Source: Pirellulales bacterium
Lineage (GTDB): Bacteria; Planctomycetota; Planctomycetia; Pirellulales; JAEUIK01
Direction of reading: 5' to 3'
DNA: 64,000 nt
Assembly (NCBI GenBank): GCA_019694455.1
Contig: JAIBBY010000004.1
Location: 62,001 to 126,000 of the forward strand
Part shown: positions 1 through 9,016 of the stretch, piece by piece
How positions within the stretch are numbered: the stretch's first letter is position 1
How the letters are laid out: each line of letters begins with the position of its first letter
The notes under the pieces: generated by a model
What the model saw: the letters and a program-made list of their open reading frames with translations, nothing else
The model's database searches: none
What the model was told of the DNA's origin: nothing
Program-made: the position numbers and the translations under genes

Positions 1-679
1 GACTCCACTCGGCAAGCGTCGCGCTGGCGAGCAATTCCAATTGCCACACCAGTTGCGTCTCTGCCACCGGTAGCCACAACATGCGCACCTCTTGCCCGGC
101 GGCGTAAAAGAGCGCGTGCTCCATCGTGGCGCTGACCAACCCGACGGCCGCGCCCGAGAGGCACGCCCACACGCGGATCGGATTCAATTGCCAACGCGGC
201 GCGGCGTCGTGATTACTGCCGTCGCAAAGCGAGGCTCGGTCGGCCGCGCGGCGCTGAAACGCGCGATGCGCCCGCTGATCTTTCCAGGCCAACGCCAGGC
301 ATGCGCACTCGGCTTCGTGATAGGTCACAAAGTCGGCCTGCTGCGGTGTGAGCGGGCCTTGCCGCCGCAGCCAACACAAGAAATGAACCAACTCGCGCTC
401 GCCATAGGCATAAGTCGTGCGCGGCGTGTCGTGGCAATAGGCCACAATCTGCTCATCGAGCGCGGGAAAAGCCAAGGCCAGCATCCGAGTCTCTTCGTGC
501 AGCATCCGATGGCGCTCGCCGACCGCGTTCTCGATGTAGCGCTCCACGTCGCGCCGATCCGAGCGGCCCACCAGGGCCGGCAACACCGCGGCGGCGCAGC
601 CGGCCGCCAGATCGTCGCACCAGGCAGTCACCTGGTCTTGATATTCCGCTTGCGCGCTGGGCGCTACCACTAGCGACAT
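1..679 (-). CDS. DUF2063-like (BufC-type) partner of the MNIO oxidase, C-terminus outside window
   Basis: Open reading frame on the minus strand starting at ATG 679 and running off the left edge, so about 226 residues are visible and no stop is seen. Its start lies 10 bases inside the end of the upstream DUF692 gene, which implies translational coupling. The visible protein is a soluble helical sequence with the pattern LALAFPAL in the N-terminal third, an acidic YHEAECACLALAW helix near the middle, and a later segment starting MLWLPVAETQLVW. This fits the DUF2063 family ('putative DNA-binding domain'), the usual partner of DUF692 enzymes, where it is thought to bind the precursor peptide. 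The assignment leans on gene context as much as on motifs. Confidence 0.6.
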   Translation of the reverse strand, partial: MSLVVAPSAQAEYQDQVTAWCDDLAAGCAAAVLPALVGRSDRRDVERYIENAVGERHRMLHEETRMLALAFPALDEQIVAYCHDTPRTTYAYGERELVHFLCWLRRQGPLTPQQADFVTYHEAECACLALAWKDQRAHRAFQRRAADRASLCDGSNHDAAPRWQLNPIRVWACLSGAAVGLVSATMEHALFYAAGQEVRMLWLPVAETQLVWQLELLASATLAEWS

Positions 680-1521
680 GACGGCGCCCCCGCGAGCGAA
701 CCGCGGCTAGCCGCTTCGGCGATGGCGCGGGCTTTATGCGCCTCGCTACGCCAGCCCGCCTCGGCCGGAAAGTTCCAGTCGCGCTCGATGAACACCGCGT
801 CGACCTTGTCGCCAGCGATGTCGAGCGCCAGCCGATATAGCTCCCAAACTTCTTCGGGGATCGGCTCCGAATGGCTGTCGATGTAGCGGCCCCGCTCCGT
901 ATGAAAGAAACCGCCGGCCAAGTGCATCTGCACCCGTGCGGCGCCGGCCAGCGCCGCCGCGATAAAGTCGCGGGCGTCGGCGCCAAAGTTCACTTGATTG
1001 GCGTAGGCGTTTGTGATGTCGAGCAGCAGGCCGCAACCGGTGCGCCGCAACATGCGATCAAAAAAGCTCGCCTCGTCCATCTCCCCTGCGAGCAAAAAGA
1101 AATGCGCCAGGTTCTCGACGTAAAAACCAAACGGCGCAAATTGTCGCTGAATGCGCTCGATATTGCGGCAGGTGGCGTCGAGCGCAGCGCGGGTCAAGGG
1201 AGGCGTCATTACGTGTCCCGCGCCGGCCTCGCCGCGCCGGCCGTGGTTGAACCCCAGGTGATCGGTAATCGCGACCGCGCCGTTCTCGTGGGCCACCTCG
1301 ACTAGCGCGTCGAGATAGCGCGCCTCGGGCGGGTCGGGGCTGGAGACCGAAAGCTCCAGCGCATGCACGCTCACATAGTCGAACGACAGCCCTTCCAGAA
1401 ACGGTCCGGTCCGGAGCGGATGATTGGCCTGTTGAAAATCGACCTCGACGGCGTTCCATGCCCAATCGTCGGTATAGGGTCGATTGGCGTCTCGCAAAGC
1501 GTATCCGGTGGCAGGCGTCAT
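670..1521 (-). CDS. DUF692 / MNIO family multinuclear non-haem iron oxidase
   Basis: A 283-residue TIM-barrel protein of normal DUF692 length. Candidate metal ligands sit in the expected order: His in SVHALEL, His in ITDHLGF, Glu in YVENLA, Asp in LLDITNAYAN, His in QMHLAGG, the D-H pair in IDSHSEP, and Glu in FIERDWN. Family members such as MbnB and BufB use two or three irons to oxidise cysteines in ribosomal peptides, giving oxazolone/thioamide or thiooxazole products that bind copper. The downstream DUF2063-like gene overlaps it by 10 bp. No BufA-like precursor with a signal peptide and paired cysteines is visible in the 275 bp upstream, so the substrate is unknown; it could lie left of the window. 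Start is ATG 1521. Confidence 0.88.
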   Translation of the reverse strand: MTPATGYALRDANRPYTDDWAWNAVEVDFQQANHPLRTGPFLEGLSFDYVSVHALELSVSSPDPPEARYLDALVEVAHENGAVAITDHLGFNHGRRGEAGAGHVMTPPLTRAALDATCRNIERIQRQFAPFGFYVENLAHFFLLAGEMDEASFFDRMLRRTGCGLLLDITNAYANQVNFGADARDFIAAALAGAARVQMHLAGGFFHTERGRYIDSHSEPIPEEVWELYRLALDIAGDKVDAVFIERDWNFPAEAGWRSEAHKARAIAEAASRGSLAGAPSCR

Positions 1522-1538
1522 GGCGCTTCTCCGCGTTA

Positions 1539-1566
1539 GCTGGTTCGATCGAACGACCTAACCAGC
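1539..1566. repeat. Inverted repeat upstream of the MNIO gene
   Basis: GCTGGTT (1539-1545) and AACCAGC (1560-1566) form a perfect 7-bp inverted repeat, and between them TTCGATCGAA (1544-1553) is itself a 10-bp palindrome. The element lies 18-45 bp upstream of the MNIO start codon. It could be an operator or a 5'-UTR hairpin; the sequence alone does not decide. Confidence 0.45.
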
Positions 1567-1652
1567 CAAGCGCGAGCGCGTGAGGATTGTTACAGGCGTC
1601 CCCAGATGTGGGCGATACAGGGGCAAGTGGCCAGGAAGTCCGGGGGAAGGGA

Positions 1653-1790
1653 AACGCAAAGTCGCAAAGACGCCAGGACGCAAAGGGGAAGAGCAAGAAG
1701 AAAGACCCCCTCGCCCCGGCCTGCGGCCGGACCTCTGGCGCCTACTTCGCTTCGCTGCGTGGGGGCGAGGTGGAAGAGGGAACCGCGGGG
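1653..1790. repeat. Dispersed intergenic repeat, copy A
   Basis: A purine-rich block built on gcaaag/acgc units (1653-1704) is followed by a C-rich arm, a short CTTCGCTTCGCT-like stretch, then a G-rich arm and GAAGAGGGAACC. CCTCGCCCC (1709-1717) pairs with GGGGCGAGG (1762-1770), so RNA from it would fold into a long hairpin. The same layout and many identical words recur at 14509-14645. It sits between the desaturase and MNIO genes and encodes no credible protein. Confidence 0.65.
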
Positions 1791-1796
1791 GCGCGA

Positions 1797-2903
1797 TCAG
1801 GCGCCTAGTGCGCCGCGAACATCTCGGCCGGCCGATTGCCGCGCGCGGCGTTCGGCTCGCCCCGCCTCGCGCCACAGACCGCCGATCGTTTGCCACAACC
1901 CAGGGCTATTGACCCGACGATAGAGCGAATCGGCGGGCAGGCCAGCCATTAGCCGGCGATGCGCCTCGGCCAGATTGTGATACGGCATCGAGGGGAAGAG
2001 GTGATGCAAGGCATGGAAGCGCAGGCCGACGGGCGCCCACAGTTCGCCGATCCATGGATGATGGGGGTAGTTGACCGAATCAAGGAGTTGGTCGATGAAG
2101 GTGATTGGCTCGCCGCCGCTGCGATAGTGATGCGCGCCCAGGGTGCGAATGGCGTTGAGAAACATGACTCCGACCGAAACGGCGTACGCGGAGACCACCA
2201 ATCCCAACGGCAAGAGACCGGCCAGGACCAAACCTGCGACGGTGGTGGCCATGAGCCAGCAGGCGACTTCCTGAAGGCGCCAAATCTTGATCTCGCGATG
2301 GGTGGGGAGCGGCCGCACATAGGCGGGGTCGATCACCATCGACGACGCGTGCCGGGCCACCCAGCGCCTGAGTGGGGGGCAGACCCAGGTGAGGGGCGCG
2401 CCGAGAAAGCGAACCACGGCGATCAACGGCACGACCAGACATTCGGCCAGAAACCAAGCAATCTTCCAGCGCGGACCTTGCGCCAGCGGCAGGTACTCGC
2501 CGTCGTGCTCCGTGCCGTATTGCCGGCGCGCGTGATGTTCGACATGCGTGTGATAGAGAAACGACGGCACCAGAAAGGGAATGCCGTACAACAGGTTCCA
2601 GACCAGGCGGAACGATCGGAACGAATCTTGCTTGAGGTGCGTGAGCTCGTGCGTGAAGAGCGAAGCCCGATAGAGCGCCAGCACGCTGATTACATAGCAG
2701 AGCGCGGCAATGCCCCAGACCCAGGTGTGCAGCAGGTCGAACCGCACGAGCAACCGCATCGCGACGAAAGCCGCAGTGCCGGTGTAGACCGAAACGAGAA
2801 AGTCGGTCCAGTAAATCCACGGTTTCGGCTCAAAGAGATCGCGCACCAATTGACGCGCCTCGCCGATGGAGAATCGAGGCGTCTCGTCTGGATGGTCAGG
2901 CAT
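1797..2903 (-). CDS. Membrane fatty acid desaturase
   Basis: A 368-residue integral membrane desaturase of the FA_desaturase superfamily. Three histidine boxes are visible: THELTH, the HTHVEHH box, and RFHALHHLFPSMPYHNL towards the C-terminus. These bind the di-iron centre that inserts double bonds or hydroxyls into acyl chains at the membrane. Hydrophobic pairs precede the first box and separate the second and third. The open frame extends to 3329, but its first 142 residues are low-complexity and lack family features. I chose ATG 2903 (MPDHPDETP), with TAGGA a few bases upstream. It faces away from the secretin gene across a 434-bp gap. Substrate is not predictable. Confidence 0.88.
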   Translation of the reverse strand: MPDHPDETPRFSIGEARQLVRDLFEPKPWIYWTDFLVSVYTGTAAFVAMRLLVRFDLLHTWVWGIAALCYVISVLALYRASLFTHELTHLKQDSFRSFRLVWNLLYGIPFLVPSFLYHTHVEHHARRQYGTEHDGEYLPLAQGPRWKIAWFLAECLVVPLIAVVRFLGAPLTWVCPPLRRWVARHASSMVIDPAYVRPLPTHREIKIWRLQEVACWLMATTVAGLVLAGLLPLGLVVSAYAVSVGVMFLNAIRTLGAHHYRSGGEPITFIDQLLDSVNYPHHPWIGELWAPVGLRFHALHHLFPSMPYHNLAEAHRRLMAGLPADSLYRRVNSPGLWQTIGGLWREAGRAERRARQSAGRDVRGALGA

Positions 2904-3337
2904 GCCTGCGGTCCTATGCGGCAGGAGTCGATTGGTGTGGTTTGTGAAGTGCTTCCGAAGGATTTTCCACTCGCGGGGAATGGCAGATGGTGCGAGCGCA
3001 AGAGGCCCAACAAGCTTTCTTTCGGCAGCTAGCAAGCCACCGGTTGAGCGACTGTTCGAGCGTAGGGAAGATGTCAGGCGCACGAACTGACAGAAGTGCT
3101 GCTGGCGATCCGAATTTGCCCGAAGTGCCCAAGTTGCCGGCAGGTGCGTCCCTTGCCGGCGGCCACGGGGAGTGCAGGCGGGTACCGAGCTTTCGGTTTT
3201 CGAACCGTTGACCGGAAAAGCTGGAGGGTAAGGCAAACTTTTCCGATTAGTTAGGCACGCCATGATTGCGCGAACCGCGCTCGATTGGCGTACGACGCGG
3301 GTGAGCAGGGGGGGAAACCGGCTGCCCATGATCGCAA
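2904..3337. other. Intergenic region between divergent desaturase and secretin genes
   Basis: It must hold the 5' regions of both genes. Several open frames cross it, but none has family motifs or a ribosome-binding site. A run of seven G lies at about 3309-3315, some 20 bases before the secretin GTG. I see no convincing -35/-10 pair, hairpin or RNA gene. Confidence 0.5.
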
Positions 3338-6300
3338 GTGCATTTTTCGCCTACTAAATTACGTCGCCCACGCCGAGGCTGCCGCGGGCTATTGCTTGCG
3401 GCGCTCGCAATGTGCATTGCCGCGCGCGGTTTCGCCGCCGAGCAGGTTGCTGGCGAGCAAGGCGCCGCGCCGCAGGCAAACGCGTATGTGAGCTACCCGC
3501 TCGGGCACGCATCAGTCGACTCGGTGCGCCAGACGCTGGCCCAGTTGTTGGGGGACCGCCAAGACGTGCGGGTGGTGGGAGACGCCAGCGGCAAACAACT
3601 GCTGGTAGCGGGTCCGGCCGATGCGCAACAACTGGCGCGTCAACTGGTCGATTCGCTCGATCGCGCGCCCGTCGCAGGCGCCGCGGTAGCGACCGCCCTG
3701 CGAACGTATGCGTACACTGGCGCCGACGGCCACCGCGCGGCGTCGCGGTTGCAGCAGCACCTGGGGACCGCTGCTCAGGTGGCCTTTGATGCGCGGACGA
3801 AGCAGATTGTCGTTGTCGCGCCGGCGGAGGCACAGGCTCGCGCCGCGGAACTGTTGGGCGCAGAATTGCCGGCCGGGACCGAAACGCCAGCGGCGGCGGA
3901 GCAGTCACGCTTTCAAAGCGCTACAGTGCAGCTCAAGCATTCACAAGCGGCGCGAGTCGAGACGCTGCTCAAGGAGATGTTCGCGCGGCGGTTGGTAGCG
4001 GCCAGTCAGGCACCGGGCGAACTGCCGGCGTGGGTGCTCACGGCCAATGGCGAGAGAGTGCAGATCGAAGTCGATTCACGACAAAATCGCTTTACGATCC
4101 ATGGCTCTGCGAAGCTGGCGCCGCAGGTAGCGAGATTGATCGCGGTGCTCGACAGCCCACGCCCAAAGGACGGTCGCACGGTGCGGATTGTTCCTTTATC
4201 GCGATCGAACCCGGCCAAGGTGCAGCAGGCGGTGGAGGCGTATCGCGGCGAATCGCTACCGCCCCAAGCGCCGGCCGCGGTGAACGATCAGAGCGGCGCC
4301 GGCGCGACTAGCGGGGTGAGTCGCGCGCTAGCGATCGAGTCGCGCGCTGGTCAGGATCATCGCCTGGTGCGCACCATGTTTCAGCCGGAAATGGAGCCGC
4401 CGCCGGAGGAACCGCAGGCGCCATTGATCGCGCCGCCAGCACCAAACGATGAGGAGATGAGCGAGTCTGAGCGACAGCAATTGCGCGAGCTGGGCGCCGA
4501 TGTCGAGATTGAAACGCTTGGCGATCTCGACGTGGTGATTTTGCGGGGTCGCGAACGCGACGTAAATGAGTTGATTCGGATTATTGAGGAGATTGAGCGG
4601 ATCAGCGCCGATTCGGAGCCGCAGATCGAGTTGGTCCCATTGCAACACGCCGGCAGCGCGAGCGTGGGACGGGTGGTCACGCAGATTCAAACCGAACTGT
4701 TGACTGGCCGTCAGGGGCGGGCGACCGCGATTGCCGTATCGCGCCCCAACGCGATGTTGGTGATCGGCTGGGGCGAGGCGATGAACACCATGCGGGAGTT
4801 GATCGGCAAGCTCGATCAACCGACCTCGCCCGACGCGCAAGTGCGAGTGTTCCGCTTGCAGCACGCCTCGGCCACCGCGCTGCAGAACACGTTGCAAGAT
4901 TTGTTTCGCGCGGCGGGGACGACGGCCGCGGAGCGAGTGATCATCAGCGCCGATACGCGCTCCAATTCGCTGGTGGTGCAAGGCAGCCCCAGCGAATTTG
5001 CCGAAGTCGAGGTGCTTTTGGAGCGACTCGATGTGGCGGGGGGTACGGCGGTGAACGAGTTGCGCGTGGTGCGGCTGCGCAACACGCTGGCGCTCGATAT
5101 GGCGCCGGTGCTGCAATTGGCGATGACGGGAGCGGGGGCAGGCATCGCCGGCGCCGGCGTCGCAGGAGCGGCCAACCAGCGGCAGGAGTCGCTTGAGTTT
5201 CTCACGCTCGACGCCGCTGGACGGCAGTTGCTTAAGTCGGGCGCTTTGAGCGATGTGCGAATTGTGCCGGAGCCGCGCACCAACTCGCTGTTAGTTTCTG
5301 CGCCGCCCGAGAGCCTCGATCTGATTGTCGCGGTAATCGAGCAGCTCGACAGTCAGCCCGCCAGCACCGCGCAGATCAAGGTGTTTCGAGTGACGAACGG
5401 CGACGCGGTGCGGCTGGTCGAGATGTTGCAAGCGCTGTTGGGGACGCAGGCCACCTTGCCGGGCGGGCCGCAACTCGCCAGCGCGGCCAACGACCCATCG
5501 CTGGCGCCGCTGCGATTTTCGGTCGATCAGCGGACCAATTCGATCATCGCGACCGGGGCGCCGGGCGATCTGACGATTGTGGAGGCGATATTGCTGCGGC
5601 TCGACGAGAGCGATATTGAAGATCGCAAGAGCACGGTGTTTCGTTTGAAGAACGCACCGTCGACCGACGTGGCTCAGTCGATCAACGAGTTTTTGCGGAG
5701 CGAGCGGCAGGTGATGGAAGCGGCGCCGGGATCGTACAGCCCGTTTCAACAGATCGAGGCCGAAGTGGTGGTGGTGCCCGAGCCGGTGAGCAACAGCCTG
5801 ATCATCAGCGCCACGCCGCGCTACTACGACGAGATCTTGCGCTTGGTGGAGCAACTCGACGCGCAACCACCGCAAGTGATGATCCAAGTGCTCATCGCGG
5901 AAGTGCGACTCGACAACTTTGAGGAGTTTGGCGCCGAGCTGGGCATTCAAGACGCCGTGCTATTTGATCGCAGCCTGTTGAGCAACATCATCCCTAGCGG
6001 GGCGACGCGGTATGCCGACATCTTGTCCGCCGATCAGACGCCCGGCTTTGATTTCAACGCGCCGGGAGCGGGACTGGGCAACAGCGCCGGCTCGCGCGCG
6101 CTGGAAAACGCGGGGACGGTCGGCGCGCAAGGATTGTCGAGCTTTTCGGTGGGCCGCATCAACACCGATCGCGGCTTTGGCGGCCTGGTGCTGTCGGCAT
6201 CGAGCGAGAACGTGAGCATCTTGATCCGCGCGCTGCGCGAGAAGCGGCGACTGGACATCTTGAGCCGTCCGCAGGTGATGACGCTCGACAACCAGCCCGC

Positions 6301-7345
6301 GTTCATCCAAGTAGGTCAACAGGTGCCGCGCGTGGCATTGGTGAGCCTGACGGCGCTGGGACAGGTGAGCAACATCGATCTGATCAACGTCGGACTCATC
6401 TTGGGGGTGACGCCGCGGATTAGCCCCGACGGCATGGTGGTGATGGAGATCGACGCCGAGCGCTCGGAATTGGGGCCGGTGAATGAAGGCATCCCCATTT
6501 CGACGTCGTCGACTGGCGAGGTGATTCGCTCCCCCGTGATCAACACCACCCGCGCGCAGACCACGGTGAGCGCGGTGGATGGGCAAACAATCGTGCTGGG
6601 TGGTTTGATCAGTCAGACCAAGCGCATGAACACGCGCCGCGTGCCGTGGTTGTCGGACGTGCCACTCTTGGGCATGTTGTTTCGGTACGACCTGATGCAG
6701 AAAGCGCGGACCGAGTTGTTGATTATTCTGACGCCGCACGTGGTGCGCAACGAGGCAGACGCCAATCAGGTCAAGCAGATGGAGGCGGCGCGAATGAGTT
6801 GGTGCCTGGCCGACGTGGAGGAGGTGCAGGGTGAGACCGGCATCCATCGACGCGGTGAAACGGAGATGGATCATAGCCAGACACAGGTGATCTACCCGGA
6901 TATGAATCCGCGCGGCGTGATGGAAGCAATCGAGACACCGATGGAAATGGGGCCGGCGCTGCCAGGGCCGAATGGCGAGGTTGTGTTGCCACCCGGCGTA
7001 ATGCCAGGCGAACCCGTTGTCGCGCCGCCCGGCGCGCCGCCGGCCCTCCCCCCGCCTGTGCCGTTCCGACCGGCGCCGGTGGATGGCGCACGGATGCGGC
7101 AGGGCGCCGCGCAGCCGGTGGTAGCGAAACAACCGTCCACGGGCGGAGCCTCGCGGCTAGGGAACGTGATGAAGTGGCGGCCGCAGTTCAAGATGCCGGG
7201 CGCCAAGGAAGAGCCATCCGCCGAAGTGAAGACGACGGTGTATCACGGGCCGGCGCCAACGGTGATGAGTCGATTGGGGCCGCGACCCGATGTCTCTCCC
7301 TATTTGCCCAAGCCGGCGGTTAGCAACGCGAGCAGCACACGATGA
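3338..7345 (+). CDS. Giant secretin (GspD/PilQ superfamily) with expanded N-domain repeats
   Basis: A 1335-residue outer-membrane secretin, about twice the usual GspD length. Residues 1-34 are a signal peptide beginning at a GTG start. Between about residues 50 and 830 I count eight to nine secretin N-type repeats, recognisable from endings such as 'RTNSLLVSAPPE...VIEQLD'; clear units begin near 429, 501, 573, 680 and 765. The secretin core starts near residue 845 (PQVMIQVLIAEV), includes LSRPQVMTLDNQPA and VPWLSDVPLLGMLF, and ends near 1130 (LLIILTPHVV). A Pro/Ala-rich tail of about 190 residues follows. It would form the outer-membrane channel of a type II secretion or type IV pilus system, but no ATPase or pseudopilin gene is nearby. 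The stop overlaps the next start by ATGA. Confidence 0.92.
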   Translation: MHFSPTKLRRPRRGCRGLLLAALAMCIAARGFAAEQVAGEQGAAPQANAYVSYPLGHASVDSVRQTLAQLLGDRQDVRVVGDASGKQLLVAGPADAQQLARQLVDSLDRAPVAGAAVATALRTYAYTGADGHRAASRLQQHLGTAAQVAFDARTKQIVVVAPAEAQARAAELLGAELPAGTETPAAAEQSRFQSATVQLKHSQAARVETLLKEMFARRLVAASQAPGELPAWVLTANGERVQIEVDSRQNRFTIHGSAKLAPQVARLIAVLDSPRPKDGRTVRIVPLSRSNPAKVQQAVEAYRGESLPPQAPAAVNDQSGAGATSGVSRALAIESRAGQDHRLVRTMFQPEMEPPPEEPQAPLIAPPAPNDEEMSESERQQLRELGADVEIETLGDLDVVILRGRERDVNELIRIIEEIERISADSEPQIELVPLQHAGSASVGRVVTQIQTELLTGRQGRATAIAVSRPNAMLVIGWGEAMNTMRELIGKLDQPTSPDAQVRVFRLQHASATALQNTLQDLFRAAGTTAAERVIISADTRSNSLVVQGSPSEFAEVEVLLERLDVAGGTAVNELRVVRLRNTLALDMAPVLQLAMTGAGAGIAGAGVAGAANQRQESLEFLTLDAAGRQLLKSGALSDVRIVPEPRTNSLLVSAPPESLDLIVAVIEQLDSQPASTAQIKVFRVTNGDAVRLVEMLQALLGTQATLPGGPQLASAANDPSLAPLRFSVDQRTNSIIATGAPGDLTIVEAILLRLDESDIEDRKSTVFRLKNAPSTDVAQSINEFLRSERQVMEAAPGSYSPFQQIEAEVVVVPEPVSNSLIISATPRYYDEILRLVEQLDAQPPQVMIQVLIAEVRLDNFEEFGAELGIQDAVLFDRSLLSNIIPSGATRYADILSADQTPGFDFNAPGAGLGNSAGSRALENAGTVGAQGLSSFSVGRINTDRGFGGLVLSASSENVSILIRALREKRRLDILSRPQVMTLDNQPAFIQVGQQVPRVALVSLTALGQVSNIDLINVGLILGVTPRISPDGMVVMEIDAERSELGPVNEGIPISTSSTGEVIRSPVINTTRAQTTVSAVDGQTIVLGGLISQTKRMNTRRVPWLSDVPLLGMLFRYDLMQKARTELLIILTPHVVRNEADANQVKQMEAARMSWCLADVEEVQGETGIHRRGETEMDHSQTQVIYPDMNPRGVMEAIETPMEMGPALPGPNGEVVLPPGVMPGEPVVAPPGAPPALPPPVPFRPAPVDGARMRQGAAQPVVAKQPSTGGASRLGNVMKWRPQFKMPGAKEEPSAEVKTTVYHGPAPTVMSRLGPRPDVSPYLPKPAVSNASSTR

Positions 7346-8439
7346 AGTTTGTCCAGCGCAGCATTTGTTGGATCGCATTGGCGCTCGCCAGCGCCGCCCC
7401 GGCTGCGCGCGCCGAGATTCCGTGGTTCAACACCAAGCCTCGTCAGCCTGATCGGATCACGGTGTTCTGGACCGACACTGTGTTGAATCAGCCGGGCGTG
7501 CCGAGCGTGCGCGGCTTTGGCGGGCGACTGATGTTCTTTGCCAACGGCAGCGACAAGCCCGTGAAGGTGGAGGGGTCGCTTCATGTCTTTGGCTACGACG
7601 ACACCGACAACGACCTGTCGCAGATGGCGCCCGACCGCAAGTACATCTTCACCGCCGACCAACTGGAACGGCATTACAGCAAGGCGAAGCTCGGCCACTC
7701 GTACAGCTTTTGGATTCCGTGGGACCAGGCTGGGGGCGAGCAGCGCGTGGTTGGCTTGGTGTGCCGATTTGAGTCGAAGGAAGGTGGCTCGGTGATTTCC
7801 GAGTCGCTGCGACAAGTGTTGCCGGGCAAAGCGCCATTGGTGCAGCCCGGCGAAGTCACTCAAGAACAATTGCAAACAGCGGTGCAGCATGCGGGGCAGG
7901 CGGCAGCGCCGGGGACGCCCGCTGAGACTCAGCCGGTAGGCTATCAAGAGGCGCGCGCACGGAGCGGGCTGCAGACTAGCACGATTAACCTTCCGCCAAA
8001 CTATCAGTGGCGGAATGTGCCCGAACAGGCGGCGCCGGCGCCCTTGGGGCAAGTCATGCATGCCACGGCGCTGGGCGCGGCGTCAGGCTCGCCGGCCGCC
8101 ATGCCCGCGGTGGCGACACTCGGCGCGGGCGCTACGGAACTAGATCCGGCATTAGTGGCGACGGCGGCTCGGTTGCTGTCGAAGGGCTTGGTAGATCAGC
8201 AGGGGGCATTTCAGTCGCCACCCGCAGCCGATTCTCGATTTCAGCAATTCCGGGCTCTAGGCGGACCCATTCGGCAACCACGTGGCGATCATGTTCGGAT
8301 GCGACCGCGCCCTCCAGGATGGCCGTCTCACCAGCCAGCGTCACCACAACCGGACCTGACAGCCGATCCTCCATCGCCTTTGCCAGTCGATTTTCAAGCG
8401 CCTGGGCTCTTGCCGGGGGCGGGGATGAATCGGCCGTGA
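7342..8439 (+). CDS. Secreted protein of unknown function, coupled to the secretin gene
   Basis: A 365-residue protein with an N-terminal signal peptide (MKFVQRSICWIALALASAAPAARA). Its ATG overlaps the secretin stop by 4 bp, so the two are probably co-translated and may act together in the envelope. Residues 40-150 form a compact region with KPRQPDRITVFWTDTVLN, FGGRLMFFANG and SFWIPWDQAGGEQRVVGLVCRFES that looks like a conserved beta-rich domain I cannot name. After about residue 170 the sequence is Pro/Ala/Gln-rich. The last 100 codons overlap the BON-domain gene on the other strand and look less natural (RPRPPGWPSHQP), so the original stop may have been earlier. Confidence 0.8.
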   Translation: MKFVQRSICWIALALASAAPAARAEIPWFNTKPRQPDRITVFWTDTVLNQPGVPSVRGFGGRLMFFANGSDKPVKVEGSLHVFGYDDTDNDLSQMAPDRKYIFTADQLERHYSKAKLGHSYSFWIPWDQAGGEQRVVGLVCRFESKEGGSVISESLRQVLPGKAPLVQPGEVTQEQLQTAVQHAGQAAAPGTPAETQPVGYQEARARSGLQTSTINLPPNYQWRNVPEQAAPAPLGQVMHATALGAASGSPAAMPAVATLGAGATELDPALVATAARLLSKGLVDQQGAFQSPPAADSRFQQFRALGGPIRQPRGDHVRMRPRPPGWPSHQPASPQPDLTADPPSPLPVDFQAPGLLPGAGMNRP

Positions 8440-8881
8440 AACCTAGTGTCAGCCGCGGCCGATAGGGACCGGGGCGCGCGGTTGCGATATCAGGACGCAG
8501 TCGATTGACATTGGGGTTGATGACCTCGCGCAGTTGGCCAATGGCGGAGAGGATGGGGCCCTGGTTTTGCGCCTGATTGGCGCCGACAAAACCGGCGACA
8601 TCGACCCGATCACGGCCGACGAAGGCATCGGCTGGTCGCCGATCGCGGAAAAAGCGATCCATATTGACGCTGAGCGCCTGCATTAGATTCTCATTCGGAT
8701 TGCCGCCGGGGGTGGGCTGCCGAGGCGCGTTGGGCTGTCCTGGCCGTGCTTGCTGGCCGAGCGGCGTACCGAGTGAACGGGGGCCGAACATTTGCGCCAA
8801 GCTTGTAGCGGGCGCCAGCGCCGCGAGGAGCATTGCGATGGAAAGCGCGTGACGGCGCGACTTGAAGATTGCCAATTGCAT
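8132..8881 (-). CDS. Secreted BON-domain protein
   Basis: A 249-residue exported protein with a signal peptide ending near ATSLAQ. Residues 30-150 are Pro/Gln/Asn-rich. About residues 165-217 form a BON domain (VVVTLAGETAILEGAV, then a helix, then IAEIENRL), a module found in OsmY and in secretins that binds membranes or lipids. Its convergent overlap of 308 bp with the secretin-linked gene covers the BON domain itself, which argues that this frame is the constrained one there. A job in outer-membrane or secretin biogenesis is suggested only by position. Confidence 0.82.
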   Translation of the reverse strand: MQLAIFKSRRHALSIAMLLAALAPATSLAQMFGPRSLGTPLGQQARPGQPNAPRQPTPGGNPNENLMQALSVNMDRFFRDRRPADAFVGRDRVDVAGFVGANQAQNQGPILSAIGQLREVINPNVNRLRPDIATARPGPYRPRLTLGFTADSSPPPARAQALENRLAKAMEDRLSGPVVVTLAGETAILEGAVASEHDRHVVAEWVRLEPGIAEIENRLRVATEMPPADLPSPSTATEPPSPLMPDLVP

Positions 8882-9016
8882 TGCAGAGAAACTCGCGCGG
8901 AGTGCGGGACTACCTTTGTTCCATCGTAGCCCGGGTGACAGCGAATCGACGACTGGTTAGATTTCGCGGTATGTGGCGATTCGGTAAATCAAGCGCTTTA
9001 GAGAGAGTTTAGCACA

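Noticed and set aside
1558-1896. 112-residue frame as a RiPP precursor for the MNIO enzyme
   Set aside because: It runs through the dispersed repeat, is Arg/Pro-rich and lacks a signal peptide or a paired-cysteine core.
1959-3032. 357-residue rightward frame across the desaturase gene
   Set aside because: The opposite strand carries three intact histidine boxes with membrane helices; this frame is a hydrophilic shadow.
5960-7132. 390-residue antisense frame over the secretin core
   Set aside because: Composition is typical of a shadow frame (His/Arg-rich), and the forward frame encodes the secretin core.
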